Source of the DNA: Mactromeris polynyma | Taxonomy: Eukaryota > Mollusca > Bivalvia > Venerida > Mactridae | Direction: 5' to 3' | DNA length: 64,000 nt | Assembly: GCA_032209605.1 (NCBI GenBank) | Contig: JASFXZ010000014.1 | Coordinates: 8,018,912 to 8,082,911 of the forward strand | Shown: positions 46,669 to 57,112 of the stretch, piece by piece | How the letters are laid out: every line of letters begins with the position of its first letter | Numbering within the stretch: the stretch's first letter is position 1 | The notes under the pieces: model-generated | What the model was told of the DNA's origin: nothing | The model's database searches: none | The model's input: the letters and a program-made list of their open reading frames with translations, nothing else | Program-made: the position numbers and the translations under genes

Positions 46669-46944
46669 TAGTCCACTCAATTAGCTCAGTCGGTAAGGGC
46701 TCGACTGCTAATCTAGAGGTTGTGGGCTCAAAACACCGGCAAATGTTCTTCCATGAAAATTTGACTGAAGGAAATGCATCCAAAGTCATTTGACCTCCAC
46801 CTCTGAATTTATGTTAAGAAGTTGTCAGTTTCTTGTGGAGGAGTTGTTTTGAGCACTGGTTGGTAACTCAGGAGCAATGGTTAGATCAAATGACCACAGA
46901 ATATGACTAAAATACAGTTAAAAATCCTGACATAAAGCTAGAAA
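46669..46944 (+). mobile_element. SINE in unit 4 intron
   Basis: Same insertion as in the other units; the last complete one before the RNase H junction. Confidence 0.8.
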
Positions 46945-47404
46945 GTATCAGGTTTATAAATTTGTTGTTTTAATAATATTCAGCAAGTAAAATCAGTTTA
47001 TCTGGCACTCATGAATATTCATAACAGTATGTACATTACCATCAGCGGAATACTGAGAGATACTTTCCATATATTCATAATTATCATGTGGCCACCAGAC
47101 AAGAATGGTGATGGTGCATGAATAGAGTGGTAAAGATGATTCAGTGCCATTTTAAGGTTGTTTAATTATATTGACATTAACAGCATTAAAATACGGTGTA
47201 GAGTGGTAATAACACCCATGTATTATTTTCGATAATTCCCAAGTGAAATAACTCTAGGTATATGTACTACGTGACAACACAACAAAACAAGTGTGAAAGA
47301 GATGATTATGTTCAAATGGAGTTGAAATTTTTACTTGTAACGAATCCTTTAATAAATTCAATGAAAATTACGACTCATGTAAGATCCTCTATTTATAGTT
47401 TCAG

Positions 47405-47661
47405 TACGCCAGCCATCCCAGAAAGATAAATATGAAGATGCTCCGATTGAGGTGTCACCGGGGCAGCGAAAAAGAGTGCCACCAAGGGAGGATTCCAAAC
47501 AAATGATTGTAACATTGCCCGAGTCAAAATTTCATAGGATAGTCCAAGCATGCGAAGACTTGCTTAAAAGGAAGTCAGCACCAATCCGTAAGGTTGCTAA
47601 TGTTTTAGGCCTCATGAAATCATCTTTCTCAGATGTAGAATATGGACGTTTATTTTATTGA
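47405..47661 (+). CDS. Repeated-exon head fused in frame to DIRS RT-tail sequence (copy 5)
   Basis: After the usual cag acceptor the head reads RQPSQKDKYEDAPIEVSPG, then RKRVPPRED, a diverged version of the repeated exon. At about 47490 it changes without frame loss into QMIVTLPESKFHRIVQACED, then RKVANVLGLMKSSFSDVEYG, which is the DIRS segment between polymerase and RNase H. A TGA at 47659-47661 stops the frame where DIRS proteins have a basic residue after the conserved Tyr. It could be an alternative terminal exon (84 codons after the junction Val) or simply a fossil fusion. Expression evidence would decide. Confidence 0.5.
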
Positions 47662-48601
47662 GACATTCAGAGAGAAAAGATTCAGGCTTTAAACAAGCGT
47701 TATGCTAAGTTTGCCCATAAAATGGCAATTTCTGACAGTATGAAAACCCAACTTAAATGGTGGATAGATCTTCCATTTCAAGTCCGGCGCATAACTCATG
47801 GAAATCCAGACATAATAATTTCCTCTGACGCAAGCATGAAAGGTTGGGGTATTGTCTGCTCTAAGTTAGAAAATGGTGGTCGATGGACTGAGAAAGAGTC
47901 CAAGAACCATATAAATTATCTTGAATTGATGGCTGCATGTTTTGCTGTGAAGTCATTTTGCAAAAATTCAAAAAATATTCATGTTCTGATTAAATCTGAC
48001 AACACTTGTACTGTTGCATATATCAATAATATGGGTGGCCGTAAATCATTACAATGTGACCAGCTGGCTCGTTCAATATGGCTGTGGTGCATTGAAAAGA
48101 ACATTTGGTTGTCTGCTACCTATATACGCGGAGAAAAAAATAAAGCTGATCCTGCGTCTCGTTATTTCAATGACGATGATGAGTGGAAACTTGATCGATC
48201 AATATTCAAAAAGATTTCAGATAAATTTGGCATGCCAGATATGGATTTGTTTGCTTCAAGAATCAACAAACAATTAACCCGATTTGCTTCCTGGAAACCT
48301 GACCCAGAATCTGATATTATAGATGCCTTCTCCTTTAGTTGGAACAATAAGAATCTTTATGCCTTTCCACCTTTCTGTTTGATGGGTCGACTTGTACAGA
48401 AAGTTCAGCAGGACAAGGCAGAATTATTGTTGGTGGCTCCATATCGGGTGAAACAAAACTGGTTTACAGCAGTACTAGAAATGTTAATAGACATTCCAGG
48501 GATATTCAAAGTTCAGAAGAATTCTCTGACAATTCCACAAACAGAGAAAGTTCATCCTCTAACAGGCAAGTTACACCTGATGGTATGTCGCATATCAGGC
48601 G
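47662..48601 (+). pseudogene. DIRS-like RNase H and downstream domain
   Basis: The same frame continues past the TGA. Numbered from the Met at 47722 the RNase H acidic residues are present: D36 (ISSDASMKGWG), E68 (NYLELMAA), D93 (IKSDNTC) and D143 (NKADPAS). Further on come KFGMPDMDLFASRINKQLTR and FSWNNKNLYAFPPFCLMGRL, a stretch conserved after RNase H in DIRS-type ORFs. The frame shifts near 48590 where the recombinase part begins. The enzyme would not be made from this copy because of the stop and the missing RT core. Confidence 0.8.
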
Positions 48602-49569
48602 ATCATATCAAAGCAGAAACTTTTCGGAACACCCTACCGATATCATCATGTCTTCGTGGAGACAATCAACTAACAAGCAATATTCCACCTACATTAAGGA
48701 GTGGATTTTGTCATGTAGTAAAAAACAAGTTGATTCCTTTCAGACCACTATAAATAATGTGATTGAATTCCTCACTGAACTGTTTTAAGTAGGTTATAGT
48801 TATGAAACTATTAATTCTGCTTGAAGTGCTCTTTCTTCACTATGCGTTTTAAATGACAATGTCACTGTTGGATCTCATCCATTGATTGTAAGATTCATGT
48901 CAGGTGAGTTTAATTTTGCGCCCTACAAAACCAAGATATATTGTTACATGGGATGTCAGTGCAGTGTTGTGGTACTTGAATCAGTTGTCACCTAATGAAG
49001 AAATTTCATTGAAGAAATTGTCTTATAAAGTAGTTATGCTTATGGCATTGACTCGTGCAAGTCGTTCCCAGTCATTAAGTTTATTGACGTTGAAAAGTAT
49101 TAAAAATGACAATGATATGTTTGTGTTGTATTATAGTGGGCTATTAAAACAAAGTCAGCGGGGTAGGCTTAACCTTGTTGTTACATTTAAGAAATATACT
49201 CCAGATAGGAGAATATGTGTGTACAGTGCTTTAGAAGAATGTATCAAAAGAACTGACTTGCTAAGAGGAAAAGAAACTTTTCATCAGTTTTATAAAACCT
49301 TACAAGTGTGTTACTTCTTCAACTATTAGTCGATGGCTGAAATGTGTGATGTTCTGTGCTGGAATAGACACAACACAATTCAAATCTCACAGTATACGTA
49401 GTGCCTCTGTATCCAAAGCTAAAACATTTGATGGTCCAATGACAGAAATAATGAAAGTTGCTGGCTGGTTTAGTGATAGAACATTTGCTGAATACTATGA
49501 CAAGCCTATACAAGTACTAACACCTTTGATGAAAGTGTGTTACAGTGAATTTATTCAAGGCATAATGTA
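48585..49569 (+). pseudogene. DIRS-like tyrosine recombinase remnant
   Basis: In successive frames: SSWRQSTNKQYSTYIKEWIL (core-binding N-part), a TAA at about 48786 and TGA near 48822, then YIVTWDVSAVLWYLNQLS and LMALTRASRSQSLSLLTLK (first catalytic Arg), then AGIDTTQFKSHSIRSASVSK (HxxR) and VAGWFSDRTFAEYYDKPIQ (Trp and the Tyr nucleophile). The order and motifs are those of DIRS-type recombinases, which replace integrase in this retrotransposon order. Two stops and at least two frameshifts (about 48900 and 49310) show decay. Confidence 0.8.
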
Positions 49570-49966
49570 AGTGTTTAAAAGTTTGCACAGGAATATATGC
49601 ATAGTCTTTCTTTTGGTCATTATAAATGATCTCCATTAATTAACACTTAATTGACATTTTATGTTACATTGTATCATACAATAAAACAATATACTGGACA
49701 AATAAACTGGTAGAATTGTCATCATAAGAGTTTTCCAGCATGTTTCTCCAATCAAGGTCAAGGTCATTCTATTAAACCTGACAAAGTGGCATGATATTTT
49801 GTCTTCACTTCTCAGGTGGCTTAATGATCTTGGTGTATTTTCTTAATGACATCTGTCCTTTGTAGGTGATTTTTATGGACACAACAGAGTATGTTGAATG
49901 TATTTTTAGTCTTCATTATAGTTAGAATTAATTTTGTATTTTAAACATTCTCTATTACAAAGTCAC
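49570..49966. other. 3' flank of the DIRS-like remnant
   Basis: No gene. I could not find terminal or split inverted repeats typical of DIRS elements. AT-rich sequence leads into the 54-bp array. Confidence 0.4.
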
Positions 49967-50262
49967 TTTTTCGTATTGATCAAAGGGATATAACTCTATG
50001 TCTCTCTTTTTACTTTTCCATAAATTGTAGTGATCAGAGGGATATAACTCTAAATATCTCTTTTTACTTTTCCATAAATTGTAGTGATCAAAGGGAAATA
50101 ACTCTAAATATCTCTTTTTACTTTTCCATAAATTGTAGTGATCAAAGGGAAATAACTCTAAATATCTCTTTTTACTTTTTCATAAATTGTAGTAATCAAA
50201 GGGAAATAACTCTAAATATCTCTTTTTACTTTTTCATAAATTGTATTGATCAAAGGGAAATT
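49967..50262. repeat. 54-bp minisatellite, about five copies
   Basis: The unit is tttttacttttccataaatt, gtagtgatcaaagggaaata, actctaaatatctc, with only a handful of differences between copies. Confidence 0.95.
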
Positions 50263-50409
50263 AAGGAGAAGACTTATATAAGTCATTGGCTTTCATCCTT
50301 TTTACATTAACTACATAACTCGTTACATGTAAAATGTTGTATATTGTATTGTATTATTATGATGTTCATAGTATGTAAATAAAATATGTTAAACTAAATA
50401 ACACCTCCT

Positions 50410-51345
50410 TTATTATTATTATTACACCTTCCTTTTTGATTTCCTGTGGTAGGGAGAATAAGAATCTTTTACTGGCTTTTGGTGCGGATCGAAATATCTG
50501 GCTCAAGGGCGACTGGTTTGGAATCATGACTGGGATAATTAAAATGGCGATGACGGACAGAACATGTGTACCATATCTACACAGCAAACAACTTTCTTCT
50601 GTGTAAGACCTTATAGTGTCAGCATAACTTCAATCAGTATAGAATTTGAGGCAACTTTGCAGGAAGTTTGCGGTAACTTCGCAGGAAGTTCGCAGTAGGC
50701 GGATTCCTGTTATAGTTGCTGTGAACTTCCTGGCAACAAAATTGTTTGGAGCAAACTTTTACCATGCAAATTAGGTTTGCTGCAAATTTGCTGCAAGCTT
50801 TATTTGCATAATTTAGGTTTGCAGCAAATTTGCAGCAAACCTCATTTGCATGATAAAAGTTTGCAACAAAACAGTTTGCGGCAATTTTGCTGCAACTTTG
50901 CAAAAAACCGAGGTCCCGTGCACTATGCATTACATTGGGCACGTTATAGAACCAGGGGTAAAATGATTAATATTCTTCCGGAGGCGTCGCCCATATGAGA
51001 AACTGGTTGCAACAATAAATAAACGCAAATACACACTTGATCTGTCAGTTCTGATTATTTACCCATCATAACATTATCAAACTCTTTAAGAAATCCTTAG
51101 AACATCAGCCCAAATGAAAACCCATAATCTTTTTTTCTATCTGGCTGATAATTAACTCTAAGACTAGATAATCTAGGACAACACGTTGAGCCCACTAATT
51201 GTCAAGAGATGAACAGAATAAGAATATAATCATTTTTTATTAAAGGAAAAAAGCATTGAGTAATATATAAATATCAGATCCAGGGTAATGAGTATAAAGT
51301 TAACCCGAGAAAGTTAATGCAAACCAAGGCGTAAGCCGAGGTTGA
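50410..51345. repeat. Dispersed block, copy 1, with a single 40-bp unit
   Basis: Begins after tattattattattacacc and contains one copy of the unit (gaaatatctggctcaagggc, gactggtttggaatcatgac). The following 800 bp match 63131-64000. Within it, 50640-50950 is a dense set of short inverted words (tttgctgcaa, ttgcagcaaa, gcaggaagtt) able to form several hairpins. At the right it runs into gttaacccgagaaagttaat. Confidence 0.9.
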
Positions 51346-51410
51346 CAGCTTAACATTTTTCGAGGGTTAACATTATATGCCATCACCCTCCCTGGGATCT
51401 GATATTTATT
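51270..51410. repeat. Inverted repeat ending the dispersed block
   Basis: aaatatcagatccagggtaa at the left and ccctgggatctgatatttat at the right are inverted copies, around gttaacccgagaaagttaat and cgagggttaacatt, which are again mirrored. The same left half reappears at 63945-64000, cut by the window edge. Confidence 0.8.
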
Positions 51411-52280
51411 TTATTATACCGAATTAATATATAAAACTATAAAGTCAATGTGAAACAGAAACAATAAAGTTCATGCAGAGTCTAAGGATTTTTTGAAGCA
51501 ATTTTTGTGAAAGAACTGAATCTGTCCAGCTGACAGACAATGTCGTTTGCAAACATTACCAGCATTTGAGTGTTACCTTAGTATAATTTTAAAAAGCGCC
51601 AATTGTCTCGGACTATGAGAATTTCTAGTAGTCTAATTTTATACCTGTGCGAGGGTAAAAACGTTAAGTCACAGGGTAAAAACGTTATGACAAAGGGTAA
51701 AATTAAGGATTTGCGTATAGCGTGTATATGTGATTTTGCATGGATAAATCACATGAAGTATAATAATAGAAATTAGCTATTGGGCATACCTTGTCAGCAA
51801 TGGTGATTATTTAAATAGTTTTTATAAAAAAATATTTAAAAACTACCGGTATTAAGGTATTGAAACCTTTATCACGATATTAAAACACATTGTATAGTAT
51901 GGCCAAGATATGAAGGCACAGATAACATTGACAAAACGTCCATATCAAAATGCAGGTTGAGTTCAATGATCATGACCATAATTATCAGATGATGTCACTT
52001 GTTGGGGACAAGATGAACTCAGCACTATATTAACATTCAATTCAATAGTGTAGTGGTATTGGACATCAGGTAAATATACTTTTTCTCTAGTCATGTTAAA
52101 TCATTTTACCCTTACTTTTTCGTTTATTGAATTTTCTTGAGCTGTTATGGAAAAATTGACACAACTGGTTAAGATTGATTACATAAATTATACACTCACC
52201 CAAACGCGTCATATTTAAATTTGAAATAATTTTATTAATTCTGTACTAGATGTTGTGAAAATTCAGATATCTGATCATAT
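51411..52280. other. No gene seen
   Basis: Contains three short tandem words cgagggtaaaaacgtta, cagggtaaaaacgttatg and aagggtaaaattaag (51650-51710). Otherwise AT-rich and unremarkable. Confidence 0.45.
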
Positions 52281-53256
52281 ACGAGGGCTGTCCCACTAAA
52301 TTGTAGACTTTGTTGATAAAAATTTAACACGACGTCACATTAGAAAAATACTTTGCATCTTATTTAATCAATATATAACAAATAAGAAAATGAAGACAAA
52401 CTGAACTGGTATTGTTTTATTAAGTGTTCATACATTGTTTTCAATATACTAGTATACCTTACCGGCGCAGTCTAAAAACCAGACGTATGAAAATCCTTGT
52501 GTGTTGATTTAAGTGTTCTGAGCAGACGACGTGTGCGTCAATTTTCCCGGGAAAAAGTCGTATCATATGAAGACGACGTTATTTTGACGTCATCACGTTG
52601 AATTTCAAATAATTGACGTTATTCTTAACAACGATACGCACGATAATATTACATCATCACAACTTGTGTAAAGCAGAAAATGGCGATGTCAATTCTGTGT
52701 ACAGCTATTCAATTCTGTGTACAATCAGGAATGACGCCTATCAGCACGTTTCGCCAGATGAAAAAACCACAGAACGTTACAAGAATGTTTCCAGAGTACT
52801 AGTGTATCAATGGCATGGCAAATTTAGCAAAGGTAACACGGAGAATACACCTCGTGGGCAGCCGAAGTACAAGGATTGCAGAACAGTGAAATCCGTGCAG
52901 GACGTCATCGACTGTGACAGGCGACATACCGTTCGAGAAGTTGCTGAGATATCCTTACATCGGACTTGAGTATGTCACACGTTAGCGCTCGTTGTGTCCC
53001 TGGAGTACTTACAGTGGAAGAAAAGCATGTTCGAGTCAGTGCATCAAGGACTTTCATTCGAAAAGTTGGAAGAGATCCATCCTACCTCTCGCGAATCATA
53101 ACAACAGAGGAGACTTGGGTCCACTACTTTGAACCAGAGAGTAAACAAGCATCAATGGTTTGGAAGCACCAAAGGTTTTTTACCGAAGGTGGTTTCAGAG
53201 GAGGTGTTTTAAAAGATTGTTGTCAGACGTTTCAACACATCCCGGACAAAGACTGA
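52281..53256 (+). mobile_element. Truncated mariner-family transposon
   Basis: The left end acgagggctgtcccactaaa resembles mariner terminal repeats. A first frame (52613-52969) carries a helix-turn-helix-like part (RVLVYQWHGKFSKGNTENTP, then RRHTVREVAEIS). A second frame (from 52966) gives RCVPGVLTVEEKHVRVSASR, then IITTEETWVHYFEPESKQAS and MVWKH. In mariner transposases the first catalytic acid is the Asp of 'DETW'; here it is Glu. The rest of the catalytic domain and the right terminal repeat are missing. Frame change, substitution and truncation show an inactive copy. Confidence 0.8.
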
Positions 53257-53690
53257 TCAGAAAAGCTCACCTTGAGCACAGCTTCATGCTCAGATGAGCT
53301 AAAATTACTTAAAAACTACTAAACCGTGTAACATTGATACTATTTCAAAAAGTTTAAATGACATCCTTGGATTCAACTTTTAAAAACAAATCAATTGATA
53401 TCAAATTTGTCATACTTATTTTAAGAATAATCAATCATATATATTTTCATATTAAGCAAAGATAACTGAAACATTATCAGATACTGTCGATTGTTTAGAG
53501 AAACAATTATGACAGCTGCACCATAAATACAAGTAAAATGTCGTATAATATTTAATTGTTGATTGTTTCAACAGTCTAGTGATAACAAATATGACTACAA
53601 CATCTCGGGAAACCATTTCGAACCCAACGTAATGAACATTACAACTCATGTAGATTACTTGTCTGAGGTTTCATAAAAATGTTTACTCGT
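53257..53690. other. No gene; flank between mariner remnant and array 2
   Basis: AT-rich, nothing recognised. The right edge joins the array at tttactcgtaaa|tgaccactcatgtc, where about 40 bases of the unit are missing compared with other copies. Confidence 0.45.
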
Positions 53691-53730
53691 AAATGACCAC
53701 TCATGTCAGATCCTCTATTTATAATTTCAG

Positions 53731-53948
53731 TACAACAGCCATCCCAGGGCTATACACCTGAAGATGCTGCAAATGAGGAGCCACTGAAGGTGCCACCAAG
53801 GGATGATTATGATTCATTAAAAAATGCTTCCCCTGGAAAGACACCTCAATTATATTCGACTGATAGCGATATAGAAACTGATTGTTTCCCTGATATAGAA
53901 CCAGAAGAGAGACAAGAACGACATAAATTATCACAAGCAGCAGATCAG
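53731..53948 (+). pseudogene. Repeated exon, copy 6 (out of phase)
   Basis: Splice sites are present, but a 13-nt deletion before the donor (agcagca|gatcag) makes the exon 218 nt, so it ends in a different phase and would break the frame with copy 7. The head reads QQPSQGYTPEDAANEEPLKV, intermediate between the array-1 exons and the peptidase exon. Confidence 0.65.
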
Positions 53949-54224
53949 GTAAACAGTCTCAAAATTTAGTGTACTATAGAAACATTTCTTGAATTACACC
54001 ATAGACTATAACAATGTTTTTGATATTCAATCTCTCATTAAGACCGTAGCTGCATACAGAAATGTCTGGATTATAGACACATCTGGCTGAGCTATAGTTG
54101 CAAGACTACTGTATCATGTAATCAAATGCAAATACATTTACAACAGCTGATTATGTAAATATACTAAGATATGACAACTGAAGACCCTATCAACAGGATG
54201 TTTTCTTGCATCAGGTTAGAAATT

Positions 54225-54504
54225 AATCCACTTGATTAGCTCAGTAGGTAAAGCGCTCGACTGCTAATCTAGATGTTGAGGGCTCAAAACCCCAGCAAAT
54301 GTTCTTCTATGAAAACTTGACTGAAGATAATGCATCCCAAGTCATTTGCCCTCCACCTCTGAATTTATGTTGAGAAGTTGTCAGTTTCTTGTGGAGGAGC
54401 AGGTTTAAGTACTGGTTGGTATCCCAGGAACAATGGTTAGATCAACTGACCACAGTATATGACTAAAATACAGTTAAAAAAACCTGACATGAAGCTAGAA
54501 AGTA
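54225..54504 (+). mobile_element. SINE in unit 6 intron
   Basis: Same insertion point as in array 1. The head here (gattagctcagtaggtaaagcg) is closer to a functional A box than in the other copies. Confidence 0.8.
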
Positions 54505-54957
54505 TCAGGTTTATATATTTATTTTAATAATATTCAGCAAGTAAAATCTGTTTATCTGGCACTCTTGAATATTCATAACAGTCTGTACATTACCATCAGC
54601 GGAATACTGAGAGATACTTTCCATATATTCATAATTATCATGTTGCCACCAGACAAGAATGGCCATGGTGCATGAATAGAGTGGTAAAGATGACTCAGTG
54701 CCATTTTAAAGTTGTTTAATTATATTGACATTTACAGCATTAAAATACATTGTAGAGTGGTAATAACACCCATGTATTATTTTTGATAATTCCCTAGTGA
54801 AATAACTATAGGTATATGTACTATGTGACAACACAACCAAACAAGTGTGAAAGAGATGATTGTGTTCAAATGGAGTTGAAATTTTTACTCGTAAAGAATT
54901 GTTTAATAAATTCAATGAAATGACCACTCATGTCAGATCCTCTATTTATTGTTTCAG

Positions 54958-55182
54958 TACAACAGCCATCCCAGGGCTATACACCTGAAGATGCTTCGAT
55001 TGAGAGGACACTGGGGATGCCACCAAGGGATGATTATGATTCATTAGAAAATGCTTCCCGTGGAAAGACAACTCAATTAAATTTGGCTGATAGCAATATA
55101 GAAACTGGTTGTTTCCCTGGTATAGAAACAGAAGAGAGACAAGAACTACCTACATTATCAACAGCAGATGGGGAAAGATCAG
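54958..55182 (+). CDS. Repeated exon, copy 7 (75 codons)
   Basis: 225 nt, phase 1-1. Two codons are lost near the end relative to copy 2 (LSTADGERS for LSEAAQYRERS), so length changed by a multiple of three and the frame was kept. It lies directly upstream of the peptidase exon and splices to it in phase (G+TA = Val). Confidence 0.6.
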
Positions 55183-55456
55183 GTAAACAGTCTCAAAATT
55201 TAGTGTAGTAGAGAAACATTTCTAGAATTAACCCAAAGAATATAACAATGTGTTTGATATTCAATCTCTCATCAAGACCGTAGCTGCATACAGACGTGTC
55301 TGGAGAATAGACACATCTGGCTGAGCTATAGTTGCAATACTACTGTATCATGTAATCAAATGCAAATACATTTACAACAGCTGATTAAGTAAATATAATA
55401 AGATATGACAACTGAAGACCCTATCAACAGGATGTTTTCTTGCATAAGTTTAGAAT

Positions 55457-55730
55457 TAGTCCACTCGATTAGCTCAGTCAGTAAAGCGCTCGACCGCTAA
55501 TCTAGAGGTTGTGGGCTCAAAACACCGGCAAATGTTCTTCCATGAAAATTTGACAGAAGATAATGCATCCCAAGTCATTTGACCTCCACCTCTGAATTTA
55601 TGTTGAGAAGTTGTCAAGTTCTTGTGGAGGAACAGGTTTAAGTACTGGTTGGTAACCCAGGAGCAATGGTTAGATCAACTGACCACAGTATATGACTAAA
55701 ATACAGTTAAAAAACCTGACATGAAGCTAG
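55457..55730 (+). mobile_element. SINE in unit 7 intron
   Basis: Same insertion; the last SINE copy before the peptidase exon. The head reads gattagctcagtcagtaaag. Confidence 0.8.
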
Positions 55731-56192
55731 AAAGTATCAGGTTTATAATTTTTATTTTAATAATATTCAGCAAGTAAAATCTGTTTATCTGGCACTCTTG
55801 AATATTCATAACAGTCTGTACATTACCATCAGAGGAATACTGAGAGATACTTTCCAATATATTCATAATTATCATGTTGCCACCAGACAAGAATGGCGAT
55901 GGTGCATGAATAGAGTGGTAAAGATGATTCAGTGCAATTTTGAGGTTGTTTAATTATATTGACATTTACAGCATTAAAATACGGTGTAGAGTGGTAATAA
56001 CACCCATGTATTATTTTCGATAATTCCCTAGTGAAATAACAAAAGGTATATGAACTACGTGACAACACAACAAAATCAGTGTGAACGAGATGATTGTGTT
56101 CAAATGGAGTTGAAATTTTTACTCGTAAAGAATCGATTAATAAATTCGATGAAAATGACCACTCTTGTAAGATCCTCTATTTATATTCACAG

Positions 56193-56902
56193 TACTCCAG
56201 CCATCCCAGGAAGATGCTGCAAAGGCGGTGTCAGTGGCGCATCAAAGAGCGATGCCACCAAGGTATTCCTCATTGGGAAATACGAATCAATTAGATTTGA
56301 CTAATAAAGAAAAAGAAGCTGTCATAGAAGCTGTCAAAAATGGTACTTTGACTGATCACGTCATGGAGGAAGCTAGAAAAATTCTTAAGAGACAGTTTCC
56401 TGAAATTAATGGTTTGCGTGATGCACGTAACCATTTTCTCTATGAACCACCAGTAGCAGTGCAGCACATTTTCAGTGACAAGCACTGGTCATCATGCTAT
56501 TTTCCTGAGGAGAAACCAGTGGTGTATCTGGCAGACAGTCAACTGGATGAAGATTGGGGAAAAGATCTACAAAAACAACTTATTTTTGCGCATATACAAT
56601 CATTCAAAGGTTCAAAAATAAAAGTTGTAGCATTAAAAGTACAGCAACAAACCAACGACATTGATTGTGGTGTGTTAACGATTGCCAACGAGGTACATGT
56701 TCTGTTTCAGAACAGAATGACTGGGAATGCTAAGGAGGCTGTTGAAAGCCTAGAAAAAGTGCGGTTTGATGTTCGTCAAATGAGACCTCATTTGCTGAAA
56801 TGTTTATTCCAACAGCAATTTGAACCCTTTCCGCCTGAAAATCAAGAATGTCAACCAAAAGTTCTTTGTTATGATAGTTTAATTAAATTATATGGCAATT
56901 GA
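56193..56902 (+). CDS. Terminal exon: C48/Ulp1-like cysteine peptidase domain
   Basis: An attcacag acceptor precedes LQPSQEDAAKAVSVAHQRAM then PPRYSS, a diverged copy of the repeated-exon head. The frame continues into a domain of about 200 residues and ends at TGA. Counting from codon 56228 as 1: LTDHVMEEARKILKRQFPEI (41-60), DKHWSS with H86, VYLADSQ with D103, KVQQQTND with Gln 139-141 and DIDCGV with C147, then RQMRPHLLKCLFQQQ near the end. His, Asp, Gln and Cys in this order and spacing fit the Ulp1/C48 (SUMO-protease-like) fold. Many such genes in molluscs and cnidarians accompany transposons; the target is unknown. The frame is undamaged, so the peptidase may be functional. Start exon and promoter were not found. 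Confidence 0.75.
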
Positions 56903-57112
56903 TATAGTTAATATGTTAATATATGACGTATAAGGAGAATCCTGTTTTGTAAAAGATGGTGCTTCTATTATTGCTAGTCGACTAACTCATATAATTAATC
57001 TAATATTAATACAAGGAATCTTTAAATTGCACGAGTTGTTCCTCTTCATAAGACTAGATGCCCAAGGGCAACATGACTGCAAAAGTCATGAAAGTATTGA
57101 TCAATTATAACT

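Larger units (their letters stand above)
41843..47490. repeat. Tandem array 1: 1218-bp exon-bearing units (about 4.6 units)
   Basis: The distance between successive exon starts (42533, 43751, 44969, 46187, 47405) is exactly 1218 bp four times. Each unit contains one splice-bounded exon, then an intron with a SINE. The array begins inside a SINE copy (left junction with the RT stub) and ends inside exon copy 5 (right junction with DIRS RNase H). Divergence between units is a few percent by eye. Confidence 0.9.
53691..56192. repeat. Tandem array 2: two further exon units
   Basis: Units start with exons at 53731 and 54958, and the next homologous exon head is at 56193 (spacing 1227 and 1235 bp). 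They are more diverged from array 1 than array-1 units are from each other, and carry an extra phrase (gatattcaatctctcat.aag) in the intron that array 1 lacks. Confidence 0.9.
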
